64,000 nucleotides of DNA from Candidatus Aenigmatarchaeota archaeon (GCA_026397315.1 JAPLVC010000003.1:1-64000); one strand, 5' to 3'. Numbered from the stretch's first letter, positions 50,114 to 59,559 are shown. Program-made: numbers and translations. The notes: generated from the sequence alone by a model not told the origin.

Positions 50114-51058
50114 TTATTGCGGCTTATTGTCTTCTTTTGTCCACTTCTTTATTTTCAGCGTTATCTTGTTGGTCCTGCCCATGCTTTCCACGTCGACGAC
50201 TTCGCGCTCCTTCAGGTCGGCGATTATTCTCGAAACCTTGGCCTTCGAGAAATCGCTTTCGCGCACGATGATCTTCTGGTTGACGGTGTCGCCGTGCTTT
50301 CTCAGGATGTCGACGATCATCTTCTCGTCCCTCTTGAGCAGAGGCATGACGACTTTCACAGAGTCCTGCCTGCGGATCGAGCGCACGTAATACATGCCCA
50401 GCGACGCTATTATCACGACCGCTATCACGACCATTATGCCCACGCCGTAAACGCCCATCATGTTGGTGGCCGCTGTCCTGTAGGTCGCGGAGAAATATAG
50501 GTCATCGCCAGCCTCGACGTTCTCCTTGTCCCAGTAGACCATTATGTGCTTGCCGTCGCTGAGAGTCTTGCCGTTGCGCGGCGAGAAAGACTCGTTGGAC
50601 ACGTCTGTAGCGAGCGTCGACGACGTCGGCAGGTAAATAACGTTGAAGAACCTTTTCGCGTTCGCGTCCATCGAGACGAAATTGGAGAACTGGTAATCGT
50701 CGTTCTTCTTTTCCACGAGGCCTGTCGCCTCGAAAGTTATCCTGACGTTTGCCTGCACGCCCGGCCTGGGGTTTACGAATCTGCACGAAATGAGCGTCGT
50801 GTCCGTGACTTTCGTCTGGCAGTCGATTGGAGACTGGTCGGACTCGTAATTGATGTTTAGTGCCCTGTATTTCATATTGTATTCAAAATTGGTGACGTTC
50901 TGGTCCATTGTAAGCGTAACAACATTCGAAACGGTCGTATCGTCCTGAATGCGGCTCTCTATGCCATAGTATTCAAGGTTTAAAGCATTTACCGGCGCGA
51001 TGAAACAATTAAGAGCAAGAATGAACAATATCATGCCTGAGATTTTACTGAATTTCAT
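50114..51058 (-). CDS. Membrane-anchored winged-helix regulator-like protein
   Basis: 314 residues. Signal peptide (to about 25), an external domain of about 175 residues with strands and two Cys, one transmembrane helix (about 202-224), a basic junction (YYVRSIRRQDS) and a cytoplasmic winged helix (MIVDILRKHGDTVNQKIIVRESDFSKAKVSRIIADLKEREVV, then VESMGRTNKITL). This layout is known in archaea (DUF7343/DUF7345-type) and suggests a one-component sensor that binds DNA at the membrane. Neither ligand nor target is known. Confidence 0.8.
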   Translation of the reverse strand: MKFSKISGMILFILALNCFIAPVNALNLEYYGIESRIQDDTTVSNVVTLTMDQNVTNFEYNMKYRALNINYESDQSPIDCQTKVTDTTLISCRFVNPRPGVQANVRITFEATGLVEKKNDDYQFSNFVSMDANAKRFFNVIYLPTSSTLATDVSNESFSPRNGKTLSDGKHIMVYWDKENVEAGDDLYFSATYRTAATNMMGVYGVGIMVVIAVVIIASLGMYYVRSIRRQDSVKVVMPLLKRDEKMIVDILRKHGDTVNQKIIVRESDFSKAKVSRIIADLKEREVVDVESMGRTNKITLKIKKWTKEDNKPQ

Positions 51059-51127
51059 ATAGAATATATTGGTTCAAATGGGTTTAAAAAAGCAGAAAAA
51101 TGCCCTGCGATAAAGCCGATGCGTGAC

Positions 51128-51379
51128 TTAAAGGCTTCTCGAAATCTCGACGGTTTCGGCGTTCTGCACGCCGCTGATTTTCGCAAGCTTCTCTTCCATG
51201 GCCGGAAGCGTCCCCTCTGCGTCGGGTATTATTATTGTGAACTTCCACGCCTTGATGCCGAAGGCAAGCGGCTCCTCTTCGAGGCGCTGCGGCTTGAGCT
51301 TCTCCAGCTCGTGCTTAAGTTTCTCGAAATGAATCATGTCATCCGGCGTTATCCTGAAAACAACGATTACGTCTCCCAT
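51128..51379 (-). CDS. ef1b: Elongation factor 1-beta (aEF-1B)
   Basis: 83 residues from the ATG at 51379, chosen because GAGGTG precedes it by 6 bases. GDVIVVFRITPDDM, FGIKAWKFTIIIPDAEGTLPAMEEKLAKI and VQNAETVEISRSL match the archaeal nucleotide-exchange factor of aEF-1A. It lies immediately downstream of the HVO_2753-type zinc finger gene, a pairing seen widely in archaea. Confidence 0.92.
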   Translation of the reverse strand: MGDVIVVFRITPDDMIHFEKLKHELEKLKPQRLEEEPLAFGIKAWKFTIIIPDAEGTLPAMEEKLAKISGVQNAETVEISRSL

Positions 51380-51435
51380 TTGAAACACCTCACAAGTATA
51401 ATAAAATCATAAAATCCGAATTCAGGCGCGAGCGT

Positions 51436-51621
51436 TTAAGGGCCCTTGAAACTGCAGTTCGAGCACTCGTAAACGTTCATGAGGCTCCTGCACTTCTCGC
51501 ACCTTATTATCTTTGCCTTGCCGCAGCCGGGGCACTCGAATTGGACCCAGTTCTTCTGGTTCTCTATCCTGACGCCGCAGCTTGAGCATTTCATTGAATC
51601 GGCACTGGTTTCGCTTTTCAT
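51436..51621 (-). CDS. HVO_2753-type small zinc finger protein
   Basis: 61 residues from the ATG at 51621, which has GAGAGG 6 bases ahead. Four CxxC knuckles: CSSCG, CPGCG, CEKCR, CSNCS, ending FKGP. This is the archaeal C(P)XCG zinc-finger protein (DUF1610-like) with two zinc sites, usually encoded next to aEF-1beta. A translation-linked role is inferred from context only. Confidence 0.85.
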   Translation of the reverse strand: MKSETSADSMKCSSCGVRIENQKNWVQFECPGCGKAKIIRCEKCRSLMNVYECSNCSFKGP

Positions 51622-51759
51622 ATTTTTCCTCTCTGGTCCGGTAACGCTAACCGGTGATTTACAATAATTGTAGGGCGATATATTTAAATACAATACAGCA
51701 TTAATTAGTGTATTAATATGACTGAGCCTTTCGTTATCGAAGGGCGAGGAGGGATGAAT

Positions 51760-52131
51760 ATGGCAAAATTCGTTAAAGTCGAAATCTCAAAGGATCTTAC
51801 GGACAAGATATACGAAGCGATAGAAGCTGCAAGCAGCACGGGCAAGCTGAGAAAAGGCGTCAATGAAACGACCAAGTGCATAGAGCGCGGCATGGCCAAG
51901 ATGGTCATACTCGCGACTGATGTCACACCCGAAGAGGTCGTTATGCATCTTCCCGTGATTTGCAACGAGAAGAAAGTTCTTTGCGTTGAAGTGCCTTCGA
52001 AGCTTGAACTGGGCAAGGCCGCGGGCCTTGAAGTCGGCACCTCGAGCATCGCCATCGAAGAGGTGGGAGACTCGAAGAAGCTCGTCGACGACATAAAGAG
52101 GAAGCTTGAAGGCCACGCTATTCAGGCTTAA
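51760..52131 (+). CDS. rpl7ae: 50S ribosomal protein L7Ae
   Basis: 123 residues from the ATG at 51760, since GGAGGG lies just ahead; the frame to 51718 is less likely. TGKLRKGVNETTKCIERGMAKMVILATDVTPEEVVMHLPVICNEKKV is the L7Ae core that binds kink-turns in rRNA, box C/D RNAs and RNase P RNA. A promoter (ATATATTTAAATAC) lies at about 51677. First gene of the conserved L7Ae-S28e-L24e operon. Confidence 0.96.
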   Translation: MAKFVKVEISKDLTDKIYEAIEAASSTGKLRKGVNETTKCIERGMAKMVILATDVTPEEVVMHLPVICNEKKVLCVEVPSKLELGKAAGLEVGTSSIAIEEVGDSKKLVDDIKRKLEGHAIQA

Positions 52132-52142
52132 GAGGATGAACC

Positions 52143-52340
52143 ATGGTAGTTACTGCTGAAATCATTCAGGTATTGGAGAAGCTTGGAGTAAAAGGCGTAA
52201 CCAAAGTCCGCTGCAAAGTCCTTGAAGGCAGGGATAAAGGCAAGGTTCTGATGCGCAACGTCTCCGGCCCGATAAGGAAAGGCGACATCATAATGCTCAA
52301 AGACACCGAGATGGACGCCTCAGGCAGGATGTCCGGTTAA
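52143..52340 (+). CDS. rps28e: 30S ribosomal protein eS28
   Basis: 65 residues. [38 protein letters not shown] is the eS28 core, and the N-terminus is normal. It follows rpl7ae by 11 bases, as in most archaea. Confidence 0.95.
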   Translation: MVVTAEIIQVLEKLGVKGVTKVRCKVLEGRDKGKVLMRNVSGPIRKGDIIMLKDTEMDASGRMSG

Positions 52341-52357
52341 GCCAGGAAAGTGAAAAC

Positions 52358-52528
52358 ATGAAATGCTCGATGTGCAAGACAAACGTGGCGAGAGGAACGG
52401 GAAAGATGTACGTCCGAAACGATGGTCGGATTTTTTACTTTTGTGGCTCCAAGTGTCATAAGAACTGGAAAATGGGCAGGGCGGAGAAAAACATAAAGTG
52501 GGCCAGCCCAGAGAAAGCCAAGAAGTAA
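52358..52528 (+). CDS. rpl24e: 50S ribosomal protein eL24
   Basis: 56 residues from the ATG at 52358. The zinc site C-x2-C ... C-x3-C is MKCSMCKTNVARGTGKMYV and FYFCGSKCHKNWKMGR, followed by a basic end KWASPEKAKK. It follows eS28 by 17 bases in the same operon. The usual next genes (nucleoside diphosphate kinase, IF2) are missing here. Confidence 0.95.
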   Translation: MKCSMCKTNVARGTGKMYVRNDGRIFYFCGSKCHKNWKMGRAEKNIKWASPEKAKK

Positions 52529-52574
52529 AATTCCTTACTTTATTTTTCCGTTTTAATCGCGTCAGGCGTCAGTC

Positions 52575-52979
52575 TCACTGTTTGTGCTGCTCTTTTTCTT
52601 CCTTCTTCTCTGCCTTGCTTTTCCCGGCGGCCACGAACTTCTGCAGCCACGTGACCAGGACCAGGATGGCCGTTATGCCCAGCCATAAAAGCAAAAAGCC
52701 CCAGACATGGAAAGCGAGGGACACGACCAGACCCAAACCAGCGAAAACGAAATTCTGGAAAATGAACACCTCTTTGCGGTAGCTGATGTTAGTGTCTATG
52801 AAAAGTATGATGCCGGCGGCTATCAGCGCGAGGCAGGAGAAGAAAGATACGATGTTATCCGTTGCCGTGATAGTTATAATGAGATAAATGAATGCGGATG
52901 TGACCAGGCTGCCCGTAAGGAAGCATTTCCAAGCCTGCTTTTTGTCGGCCACGCGGCCCGGGTTGTACATCATCCTCAT
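52575..52979 (-). CDS. Small membrane protein, four helices
   Basis: 134 residues. Four hydrophobic helices at about 19-38, 43-62, 70-90 and 92-112, then a charged tail rich in Lys, Glu and Gln. No family is recognised. Single gene, convergent with the ribosomal protein operon, leaderless-looking start (TTAATTATTTAACATG). Confidence 0.55.
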   Translation of the reverse strand: MRMMYNPGRVADKKQAWKCFLTGSLVTSAFIYLIITITATDNIVSFFSCLALIAAGIILFIDTNISYRKEVFIFQNFVFAGLGLVVSLAFHVWGFLLLWLGITAILVLVTWLQKFVAAGKSKAEKKEEKEQHKQ

Positions 52980-53050
52980 GTTAAATAATTAAGCGGGGAA
53001 TTTTAAAAACCAATTTCCCCTTTTGAAACCAGAGTTTTCGCTGACAGCGC

Positions 53051-55471
53051 CTATTCGAGATAGTCAGTGTCCTCTTTTTTGCTGCCTTTCTTCATCTCCA
53101 TGCCCCTGCTCCTGAAGCTCTCGATTATCTTCTCGTAGTAGCGGAGCATGTCAGGCGTTATGGACGGCCTTGAGTTTCTCAGCGCCTCGTCGAAATGCTT
53201 TTTGGTCACGAAGTATTCTTCCTTATTATCGGCGGGCTTCTCCGTTTTCGCTTTCTTCGTCTTTGCATTCGCTGCGCTTGGCGTCGCCGGCTTCTCCTTC
53301 GCCATTATCTCCCTTATGGCGTTTATGCCGGCTTCCCTCACTAACGCTTCGAGATCCGCGCCTGAATAACCGTCGGTCAGTTTCGCGAACTTCTTCAGGT
53401 CGACGTCCTTCATCTTCATTTTTTTGGTGTGTATCTTGAGCACCTCGAGCCTCGATTTCTCGTCAGGCGCTGGAACGAGAACCTGCCTGTCGAAACGGCC
53501 AGGCCTCAAAAGCGCGGGGTCGAGTATGTCCGGCCTGTTCGTCGCGCCTATCACGACGACGTTGTGCATCTCTTCCACGCCGGACATGTGGGTGAGGATC
53601 TGCGACACCACGTTCTCTGCCACGCGCGTGCCCATGTCGAGGCCGCGCCTCGGCACGAGCGCGTCCATCTCGTCGAAGAAGATGATGCTCGGCGCGACCT
53701 GTTTCGCCCTCTTGAATATCTCGCGTATGTGCTTCTCGCTCTCGCCGACCCATTTGCTCAGCACTTCGGGTCCGCGAACCGATATGAAGTTCGCGCCGCT
53801 TTCGGAAGCGACAGCCTTCGCTAGCAGCGTCTTTCCCGTGCCCGGCGGGCCGTAGAGCAGTATGCCTTTCGGAGGCGAGACTCCGATGTTCGTGAAGACT
53901 TCAGGGTTTTTGAGCGGCCACTCGATTATCTCTTTCAGCGACTGCTTCACCCCTTCGAGGCCTCCGATGTCGTTCCATTTCACATTCGGGATTTCTATCA
54001 TCACTTCACGCATGCCGGACGGCTCGACCATCTTAAGGCCGTTCTCGAAGTCCTTCTTGCTGACCTTCAGTTTCTTGAGCACGTCCTGCGGGATTTCCTC
54101 TTCCTTCCTCCAGGTTATCTGGGGAAGAATGCGCTTCAGCGCGGACATCGCAGCCTCTTTAGCGAGCGCTTCCAAATCGGCGCCGACAAAGCCGTATGTC
54201 CTGCCTGCAAGGAAGTCCAGGTCGACGTCGGGCTCGAGCGGCATGTTTCTCGTGTGTATCTGCAGGATTTCTTTGCGTCCTCTAGCGTCCGGAACGCCTA
54301 TCTCTATCTCGCGATCGAAGCGCCCGGGCCTCCTGAGGGCAGGGTCGAGTGAGTTGGGTATGTTGGTTGCGGCAATGACAATAACCTTGCCTCTCGCTTT
54401 AAGACCATCCATGAGCGCAAGCAACTGTGACACAGTGCGCTTCTCCACCTCGCCCGTCACCTCTTCCCTCTTAGGAGCTATGGCGTCAATTTCATCTATG
54501 AATACTATCGACGGCGCGTTCTTTTCGGCTTCCTCGAAAAGCTTGCGCAGGTTTTCTTCCGTTTGTCCGTACCACTTGCTCATTATCTCGGGTCCGGCAA
54601 TCGAATAGAAATTCGCGCCGCTCTCGTTAGCTACCGCCTTCGCTAGCAGCGTTTTACCAGTGCCCGTTGGGCCGTATAACAAAACGCCTTTCGGCGGGTC
54701 GATGCCTAAGCGCACGAAAAGCTCCGGATGTCGTAGCGGCAGCTCGACCATCTCCCTTATCTTGACCAGCGTGTCGTGCAGGCCGCCTATGTCCTCGTAG
54801 GTGATCGTAGGCACCCTGCCCGCTGCTTCGAGATCGACTGCTTCTTTGCGCAGCTCTATCTGCGTCGTTGGAGCTATCTTGACTATGCCCTCCGGCTGCG
54901 TCGCAACTATTGCCAGTCTCGTCTCGCTCTGCATGGGGATGAAAGACGAGAAGTCGCCTCCCTGGATGTTTATACCCATGCTCCTGAAAATGTCGAAAAA
55001 AGGATCCATCCCATTGTCACCGAACGGGCTTCCCTGCCTTTGACGGCCGCGCGAAGCCGGCGATGGTGATATCACGTCGCCTTTCGTCAGCGGCCTGCCC
55101 ATAAGGTTCTGCCTGAGCAGGTCAGCGACGCCCTGGGATATTTCCAGCACTTCGTCTTTCTGCGCGGGCGCGATGACGACTTTCTTCGCCTCTTTGACGT
55201 CGGCTTTTGCGATTTTGACCGTTTCTCCCACGCCAACGCCGATGTTCGTCCTGGTTATGCCGTCCATGCGGACCAGGCTGAGGCCGATGTCAGCAGGGTA
55301 AGCGCGCACGGCGATAGCCCCGGTCTTCTTCTTGCCCTGGAGCTCGATGACGTCGCCCTCTCGTATGCCGAGCTCGTTCATCATCTTGGACTCCAGCCTT
55401 ACCATGCTCATGCCCGACTCGCTCCTGTCGGTCAGCTCTCCCACCCTCAGCGATATATCTTTCTCTGCCAT
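53051..55471 (-). CDS. cdc48: Cdc48/VAT AAA+ ATPase
   Basis: 806 residues from the ATG at 55471, which has GGAGGGTGAT ahead (overlapping the previous stop). N-terminal double-psi barrel and Cdc48-N domain ([20 protein letters not shown]), D1 with Walker A GPTGTGKT near 266 (Thr in place of the second Pro) and Walker [14 protein letters not shown]2 with GPPGTGKT near 540 and [12 protein letters not shown], followed by a long Ala/Lys-rich insertion and a C-terminal helical part. It unfolds proteins, probably feeding the proteasome. A glycine/proline-rich [17 protein letters not shown] loop near 145-165 is unusual. It is third in a small operon behind an HTH gene. Confidence 0.95.
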   Translation of the reverse strand: MAEKDISLRVGELTDRSESGMSMVRLESKMMNELGIREGDVIELQGKKKTGAIAVRAYPADIGLSLVRMDGITRTNIGVGVGETVKIAKADVKEAKKVVIAPAQKDEVLEISQGVADLLRQNLMGRPLTKGDVISPSPASRGRQRQGSPFGDNGMDPFFDIFRSMGINIQGGDFSSFIPMQSETRLAIVATQPEGIVKIAPTTQIELRKEAVDLEAAGRVPTITYEDIGGLHDTLVKIREMVELPLRHPELFVRLGIDPPKGVLLYGPTGTGKTLLAKAVANESGANFYSIAGPEIMSKWYGQTEENLRKLFEEAEKNAPSIVFIDEIDAIAPKREEVTGEVEKRTVSQLLALMDGLKARGKVIVIAATNIPNSLDPALRRPGRFDREIEIGVPDARGRKEILQIHTRNMPLEPDVDLDFLAGRTYGFVGADLEALAKEAAMSALKRILPQITWRKEEEIPQDVLKKLKVSKKDFENGLKMVEPSGMREVMIEIPNVKWNDIGGLEGVKQSLKEIIEWPLKNPEVFTNIGVSPPKGILLYGPPGTGKTLLAKAVASESGANFISVRGPEVLSKWVGESEKHIREIFKRAKQVAPSIIFFDEMDALVPRRGLDMGTRVAENVVSQILTHMSGVEEMHNVVVIGATNRPDILDPALLRPGRFDRQVLVPAPDEKSRLEVLKIHTKKMKMKDVDLKKFAKLTDGYSGADLEALVREAGINAIREIMAKEKPATPSAANAKTKKAKTEKPADNKEEYFVTKKHFDEALRNSRPSITPDMLRYYEKIIESFRSRGMEMKKGSKKEDTDYLE

Positions 55472-55476
55472 GAAAA

Positions 55477-55677
55477 TCACCCTCCATAAGGCATTTCCTG
55501 AATGCCTTCAAAAACATCATTAAACGCAGTAGACGCGTTAGCTGCAATGATTGTATATAACAGCTGGTCAGCGTCCTGCACCGGGAATTCGAATTCGCGT
55601 CCCGGCCTCAGCGGGAACGGCCTTTCTGGTCTGTCGCCCGCAGCGGCCTCTAAACCAAAAATCTCAAACGTTCTCAT
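55477..55677 (-). CDS. Small protein between HTH gene and cdc48
   Basis: 66 residues from the ATG at 55677, selected for the GGAGGT 6 bases ahead; the frame to 55704 overlaps the HTH stop as ATGA and is an alternative start. Sequence is mixed, with RPERPFPLRPGREFEF then helical DADQLLYTIIAANASTAF. No family is recognised. The stop overlaps the cdc48 ribosome site, so translation is probably coupled, and a link to Cdc48 (cofactor or substrate adaptor) is possible. Confidence 0.55.
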   Translation of the reverse strand: MRTFEIFGLEAAAGDRPERPFPLRPGREFEFPVQDADQLLYTIIAANASTAFNDVFEGIQEMPYGG

Positions 55678-55700
55678 AACATTACCTCCGAACAATTGCG

Positions 55701-55928
55701 TCATTCTCTCTTCTCCTTCCTTATCCTGACTATGATCGAATGGCCGGTCCTGATGATCTCGATTTCCGGCTCGTTTCTGACCATCTGGATTATCTCGACG
55801 TAGCGCCGGACCGTGACGTTATGAATCCCGGTTTTCTCCGATATTGCGTTGAGGCTCATCGCCTCGTTCCTTTGCTTTTCAAGGAGCGTCAGTATCTCCC
55901 TCATTATTTCCAGCGGGTCTCGTTTCAT
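55701..55928 (-). CDS. Small winged-helix/HTH regulator
   Basis: 75 residues. REILTLLEKQRNEAMSLNAISEKTGIHNVTVRRYVEII is a standard HTH with N-terminal helix, then a wing (IEIIRTGHSIIVRIRKEKRE). It is the first gene of the operon with the small protein and cdc48, and the nested palindrome at 56006-56041 lies about 80-115 bases ahead. Autoregulation is a natural guess. Confidence 0.8.
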   Translation of the reverse strand: MKRDPLEIMREILTLLEKQRNEAMSLNAISEKTGIHNVTVRRYVEIIQMVRNEPEIEIIRTGHSIIVRIRKEKRE

Positions 55929-56005
55929 ATCCGGTCACGTCAATTTCCAGTTCTAAGTGTTCAGCGTCTCAGTGAATGACTATTATATTTTGATGATGTA
56001 GTTTG

Positions 56006-56041
56006 ATACCATAATGTATAAACTTATACATTAACTGGTAT
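56006..56041. promoter_or_regulatory. Nested palindrome upstream of the HTH-cdc48 operon
   Basis: TAATGTATAA-AC-TTATACATTA (56012-56033) is a perfect 10-bp inverted repeat; outer arms ATACC and GGTAT (56006-56010, 56037-56041) add a second. It is the most regular feature in the otherwise AT-rich 320-base gap 55929-56248, in which I see no gene. A TATA-like TATAAAGG follows directly at 56041. Confidence 0.55.
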
Positions 56042-56248
56042 ATAAAGGTTACGCATCAGTAGTAGATAGAAATAACTAACGTATTGTCGCCAGAATGTCA
56101 AGATATTCAATATTGCTAACGAAAAGCTTTCATGACTACTTTAGAAATGAATCATGAATCTGCGCTAAAACTTGAAAATTCAACTCAAAAATCACGTGAG
56201 AATTAGTCTTTCATCTGAACAAAAAGCAGCTGCCAGAAGGAAAAATCG

Positions 56249-57838
56249 TCATGGACTATAGTTTATGAAAGCTTCGTAGAACTTCTTCATAAACATCTTG
56301 GCTGTGATGAGCCTGTATTCGACTTGTTCTCCGAACAGATACTGACTCAACATGGCGTTTGTGATAACCCAAAGATTGTATAATAGCGTTGAAAACATGA
56401 AGTAAAAGCAGCGTATCTTGTGATTTTTTGACGTGGTGTTCGGTCGGAACTCATGTTTTTTGACTCTGTATCCAGTTTCTATGTTCCATCTTTTTCCGTA
56501 AAGCCTGAACAGATTGGCGGTATATAACATCAGAGTCGGAAGGTTCGTGATAAAGGCTACGTCCTTTCCTTCATGATCTCTCTTTACGACCAGCTTCGTT
56601 CTGGCTAAATATTTATCGTCGTTGCTTCTCAATTTCATTTCAACGACAGCCGGTGGCGAACTTCTTTTCATGATTCTTAAAACTCTTTTCGTCTTAACGC
56701 CTGGCATCAGATATTTGATTCCCATTTCGTCGAACAGGCTGATGAACTTCGCGGAATAGAAACCCCTGTCGACATAGAAATATCTCGCGTCAACCTTGTT
56801 TTTCGCGTATTCTATAAGCGTTTTTACGGCTTCCCTTTCGTTAGTGAAAACGCCTACGGGCAGAGCCAACAGAGTAAAGTCTCCGTATTTTTCGGCTATC
56901 TTGATTGTGACGAACCTGAATCTTTTGCAAGTTCCGAGCTTGTATTCTCCGCCCACGACCATCTTATCGGTCTTGTCTCCGTAATACAGCCAATCGTGAT
57001 AGTCTATCGCCAAGTCCACGGGACCGCTTAACAATCCTCTTGCTTTGGCAATCTTGTATATCCTCTCGAAAGCAGCCATGAACATTTCTTTAATCTCTTC
57101 AGATTCGAGCTTGGCGAGGTATCCAAGCATGGTTCTCGCATGCGGAACGTTGTCCTTGAACTCTTTCTCGTCTCTCATGAGCTGGTAGCCTTGATTCGCG
57201 AACGTATTGTTGTAAGCGACATAAGCCAGCAGGTCGAGTAAGTTATCTTTGCAATATCTCGCCTTGCAGTTCAGGGGAAGCGCAAGCGTAGGGAAAATCT
57301 CTTCCCTGAGCAGCCTGATTACTTTGGTTCCTTCCTTGTCTACATGTCTTTTGATAGTTTTCTCGCACTTCTTGCCAAGATTTTTATCTTCCGCGAAGTC
57401 GATGTCGAGCAATTTTCCCTCTTCCTTTGCGATTTCCCTTATCCGTTTCGCCATGAAGTCGATTATCGATTCGATTTCATCGTCTATTCTTTCGTTCACC
57501 ATGACGCTGAAGCTTTGCTGACAAGGAAGCGTTCCGTCCTTGTAGCCGAGCAGCTTGGCTTCTTCCGGTCTTCTTTTCAGATGAGAAATCAGCGAACCGA
57601 ACGATTTTATGTCTTTTAGCTCTTTGTAAAGAATCGATTTTATTATGGTGAAAGGGTCATACCTGAGCCTTCGGTCGCCGACCCATGTCTTGTATTTGGT
57701 GAGCAGAAGCTTCTCAAGTGAATACAATTCAACCTTAGAGAGAAGAGCCGCTATCGTGCTTTCTTCTGGTTTAAGCTCCGAAAAAGCTTTTTTAATCTTC
57801 AATTCCAAGTCATTACATGTGGTAGGTGTTGTCTGCAT
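56249..57838 (-). mobile_element. IS4-like transposase gene
   Basis: 529 residues from the ATG at 57838 (the frame runs to 57856). The DDE triad is visible as DLAIDYHDWLYYGD, YFYVDRGFYSAKF and RWNIETGYRVKKHEFR, in the order and spacing of IS4/ISH3-like transposases. The downstream helix FYFMFSTLLYNLWV is typical too. There is no frameshift, so it may be active. Terminal inverted repeats could not be fixed; a 9-bp pair CCAAAGGGT/ACCCTTTGG at 57853-57886 near the 5' end is only an internal hairpin. It lies next to tRNA-Gly. Confidence 0.88.
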
Positions 57839-57893
57839 GGCTTCACTTCCACCCAAAGGGTTAGGGGTCCAATCCAGACCCTTTGGATATTGA

Positions 57894-57965
57894 TGCGGCA
57901 GGCGGGAATCGAACCCGCATCACCCAGTTGGGAACACCGGTGGGTTGCCGTTACCCCACTGCCGC
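57894..57965 (-). tRNA. tRNA-Gly(TCC)
   Basis: 72 bases on the minus strand. Acceptor GCGGCAG with CTGCCGC, anticodon stem CCGGT/ACTGG around GTTCCCA, anticodon TCC, T arm GCGGG-TTCGATT-CCCGC, discriminator A. No intron and no CCA. The 3' end points to the transposase and the 5' end to the AT-rich island. Confidence 0.92.
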
Positions 57966-57981
57966 TTTTTCTTTATAATTC

Positions 57982-58115
57982 TTCGTCCGATGTACTATTA
58001 ACTTGGATAGCGTATTTATAAAGGTTATCTATTTTTCGTCCTACAAATTATCAAATAAACTTATATATAACTTCGTCCTAACTATTATATATAAATACAA
58101 AATATTAAGGACGAA
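57982..58115 (+). promoter_or_regulatory. Repeated TTCGTCC(T) boxes ahead of an AbrB-like gene
   Basis: Three direct copies, TTCGTCC at 57982, TTCGTCCT at 58035 and 58072, and one inverted copy AGGACGAA at 58108-58115, just before the ATG at 58121. The last two enclose TATATATAAATAC, the TATA box. The layout looks like operator sites for the AbrB-like protein encoded next. Confidence 0.6.
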
Positions 58116-58120
58116 TTATT

Positions 58121-58387
58121 ATGGAAAAAGAACTGACCGATATTGAACGAAAATTTGCAGATGAGTTGATCGAAACATTACCATTGGAACCAGAAATAAA
58201 GAAAAGTTCAGCAGAAGTGCCAATTATTTATGATGGAAGGCAGTATTCTATTAGGATACCAAAGAAATTTGCAGAGGCACTGAAACTTGATCCAAAAAAT
58301 GACAGATTTGAGTTTAATATGGAAATTCCACCTTTTAAGGCTAAAGATAATAAACCGAAATTGATTGGAAAATTGATAAAGGGTTAA
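58121..58387 (+). CDS. AbrB/SpoVT-like DNA-binding protein
   Basis: 88 residues. The swapped-hairpin domain is at about 30-75: VPIIYDGRQYSIRIPKKFAEALKLDPKNDRFEF. The N-terminal 28 residues are acidic and helical. Members act as transition-state regulators or antitoxins. It stands first in a run with a 57-residue HTH protein, a 40-residue basic protein and a DNA methyltransferase, so it may control a restriction-modification system. Confidence 0.8.
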   Translation: MEKELTDIERKFADELIETLPLEPEIKKSSAEVPIIYDGRQYSIRIPKKFAEALKLDPKNDRFEFNMEIPPFKAKDNKPKLIGKLIKG

Positions 58388-58388
58388 T

Positions 58389-58562
58389 ATGGTAGGTTCA
58401 AGACATCTTAATAAAAATGAGCGAATAATTCTCGCACTATTATACAAAGAAAGAAGACCTATGAGCATCAGAGAAATATCAAAAAGAACGGGCATAAGCT
58501 GGATAACTGTAAAAAAATATCTTAAAACACTTCAAAGCAAAGGTGTGTTGGTGGGTGGATGA
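58389..58562 (+). CDS. Small HTH protein
   Basis: 57 residues from the ATG at 58389, directly after the AbrB-like gene. NERIILALLYKERRPMSIRE and TGISWITVKKYLKTLQSKGV form a compact winged-helix-like HTH. Length is below usual gene-finder limits. Overlaps the next small gene by 4 bases (ATGA). Possibly a control (C) protein of the restriction-modification system. Confidence 0.65.
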   Translation: MVGSRHLNKNERIILALLYKERRPMSIREISKRTGISWITVKKYLKTLQSKGVLVGG

Positions 58563-58681
58563 AAAGAAAAAGGCTTCCGAGAAACAAATGGGAAGTTAAC
58601 TTTGATAATGTAGGAAGGTTAATTGACACAAGACTTAGGGAACTCGAAAGACAGAGAAAGAAGAAATTCAAATTCATATAG
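58559..58681 (+). CDS. Very small basic protein
   Basis: 40 residues, with Lys and Arg at both ends (MKRKRLPRNKWE, RELERQRKKKFKFI). It overlaps the HTH gene by 4 bases and ends 11 bases before the methyltransferase start. Coding status rests on that tight packing only; no family is recognised. Confidence 0.4.
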   Translation: MKRKRLPRNKWEVNFDNVGRLIDTRLRELERQRKKKFKFI

Positions 58682-58692
58682 AAGAGATATTT

Positions 58693-59559
58693 ATGGAAAA
58701 CAAAAAACTAAACATATCGTATTTGAAAACTTGTAATTGTTCGCCTAATCATATCAACTGTTTAACTGCTAAAGAATGGGTCAAGGGTCAGGTTGGCATC
58801 TGGGAATTCTTTTATGAAAAAAGAGACGTAAGAGACAAGAGCATCCATCCTGCTGTTTATCCGATTGCTTTGGCATCTCAATGCATCAAACTCTTCACAC
58901 ATAAAGGCGAATTGGTTCTGGATCCGTTTGCTGGCATAGGAACAACACTAATAGCCGCAAGTGATTTAGAAAGAAATGCGGTAGGTTTCGATTTGAAAAA
59001 GGAATATATCGAATTTACAAAGAAGAGATTATCTCAAAAGAAGTTGGAAGAAAAAACAAAACAGATACCGATACTTGACGATGCAATAAACATCCCAAAA
59101 TATTTGAATGAGGAAACAGTGTCTCTTTGTGTAACATCGCCACCATATGCTCACATGCTTGGCAAGCCTCGCCTTAACAAAAGCATGAGGGGCGACATCA
59201 GGAGCAATAATCATTTCAAGGAAGTTCAGCAATATTCCGATAATCCGAGAGATCTCGGAACCATGACACATGATAAATATGCAGAAGCCTTAACAGAAAT
59301 CTACAAAGGAATTTTACCATTAATGAAGCCAAGAGCTCACAGTGTAATTAATGTAAATGATGTGTGGTGGGAAAACAAGCGCATACCAACACATCTCTAT
59401 GTCGTTGAAGCTCTTCAAAAAGCAGGTTTTGAACTCAGAAATATTTTAATCTGGGATAAGAGAAACCTCGTAAATAAAGTTGGTATCTTCGGATGGCCAA
59501 GTAATTACATCAAACTTGGAGCTACTTTTGAATACATTCTGGACTTTTGGAAACCTTGA
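58693..59559 (+). CDS. DNA methyltransferase (N4-cytosine or N6-adenine type)
   Basis: 288 residues. Motif X-I region HPAVYPIALASQCIKLFTHKG with the AdoMet loop DPFAGIGTT at about 77-85, then the catalytic TSPPY at about 149-153. TSPPY favours N4-cytosine methylation. The order I then IV is that of the gamma class. It pairs with the MvaI/BcnI-like nuclease at 60870, whose known members recognise CCWGG or CCSGG, and M.MvaI is an N4-cytosine enzyme. The last 38 bases overlap the end of the glycosyltransferase-like gene on the other strand. Confidence 0.88.
   Translation: MENKKLNISYLKTCNCSPNHINCLTAKEWVKGQVGIWEFFYEKRDVRDKSIHPAVYPIALASQCIKLFTHKGELVLDPFAGIGTTLIAASDLERNAVGFDLKKEYIEFTKKRLSQKKLEEKTKQIPILDDAINIPKYLNEETVSLCVTSPPYAHMLGKPRLNKSMRGDIRSNNHFKEVQQYSDNPRDLGTMTHDKYAEALTEIYKGILPLMKPRAHSVINVNDVWWENKRIPTHLYVVEALQKAGFELRNILIWDKRNLVNKVGIFGWPSNYIKLGATFEYILDFWKP

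Noticed and set aside
57853-57886. Terminal inverted repeat of the IS4-like element
   Set aside because: The two 9-bp arms are next to each other and form a hairpin on one side of the gene; no matching copy is seen past 56249.
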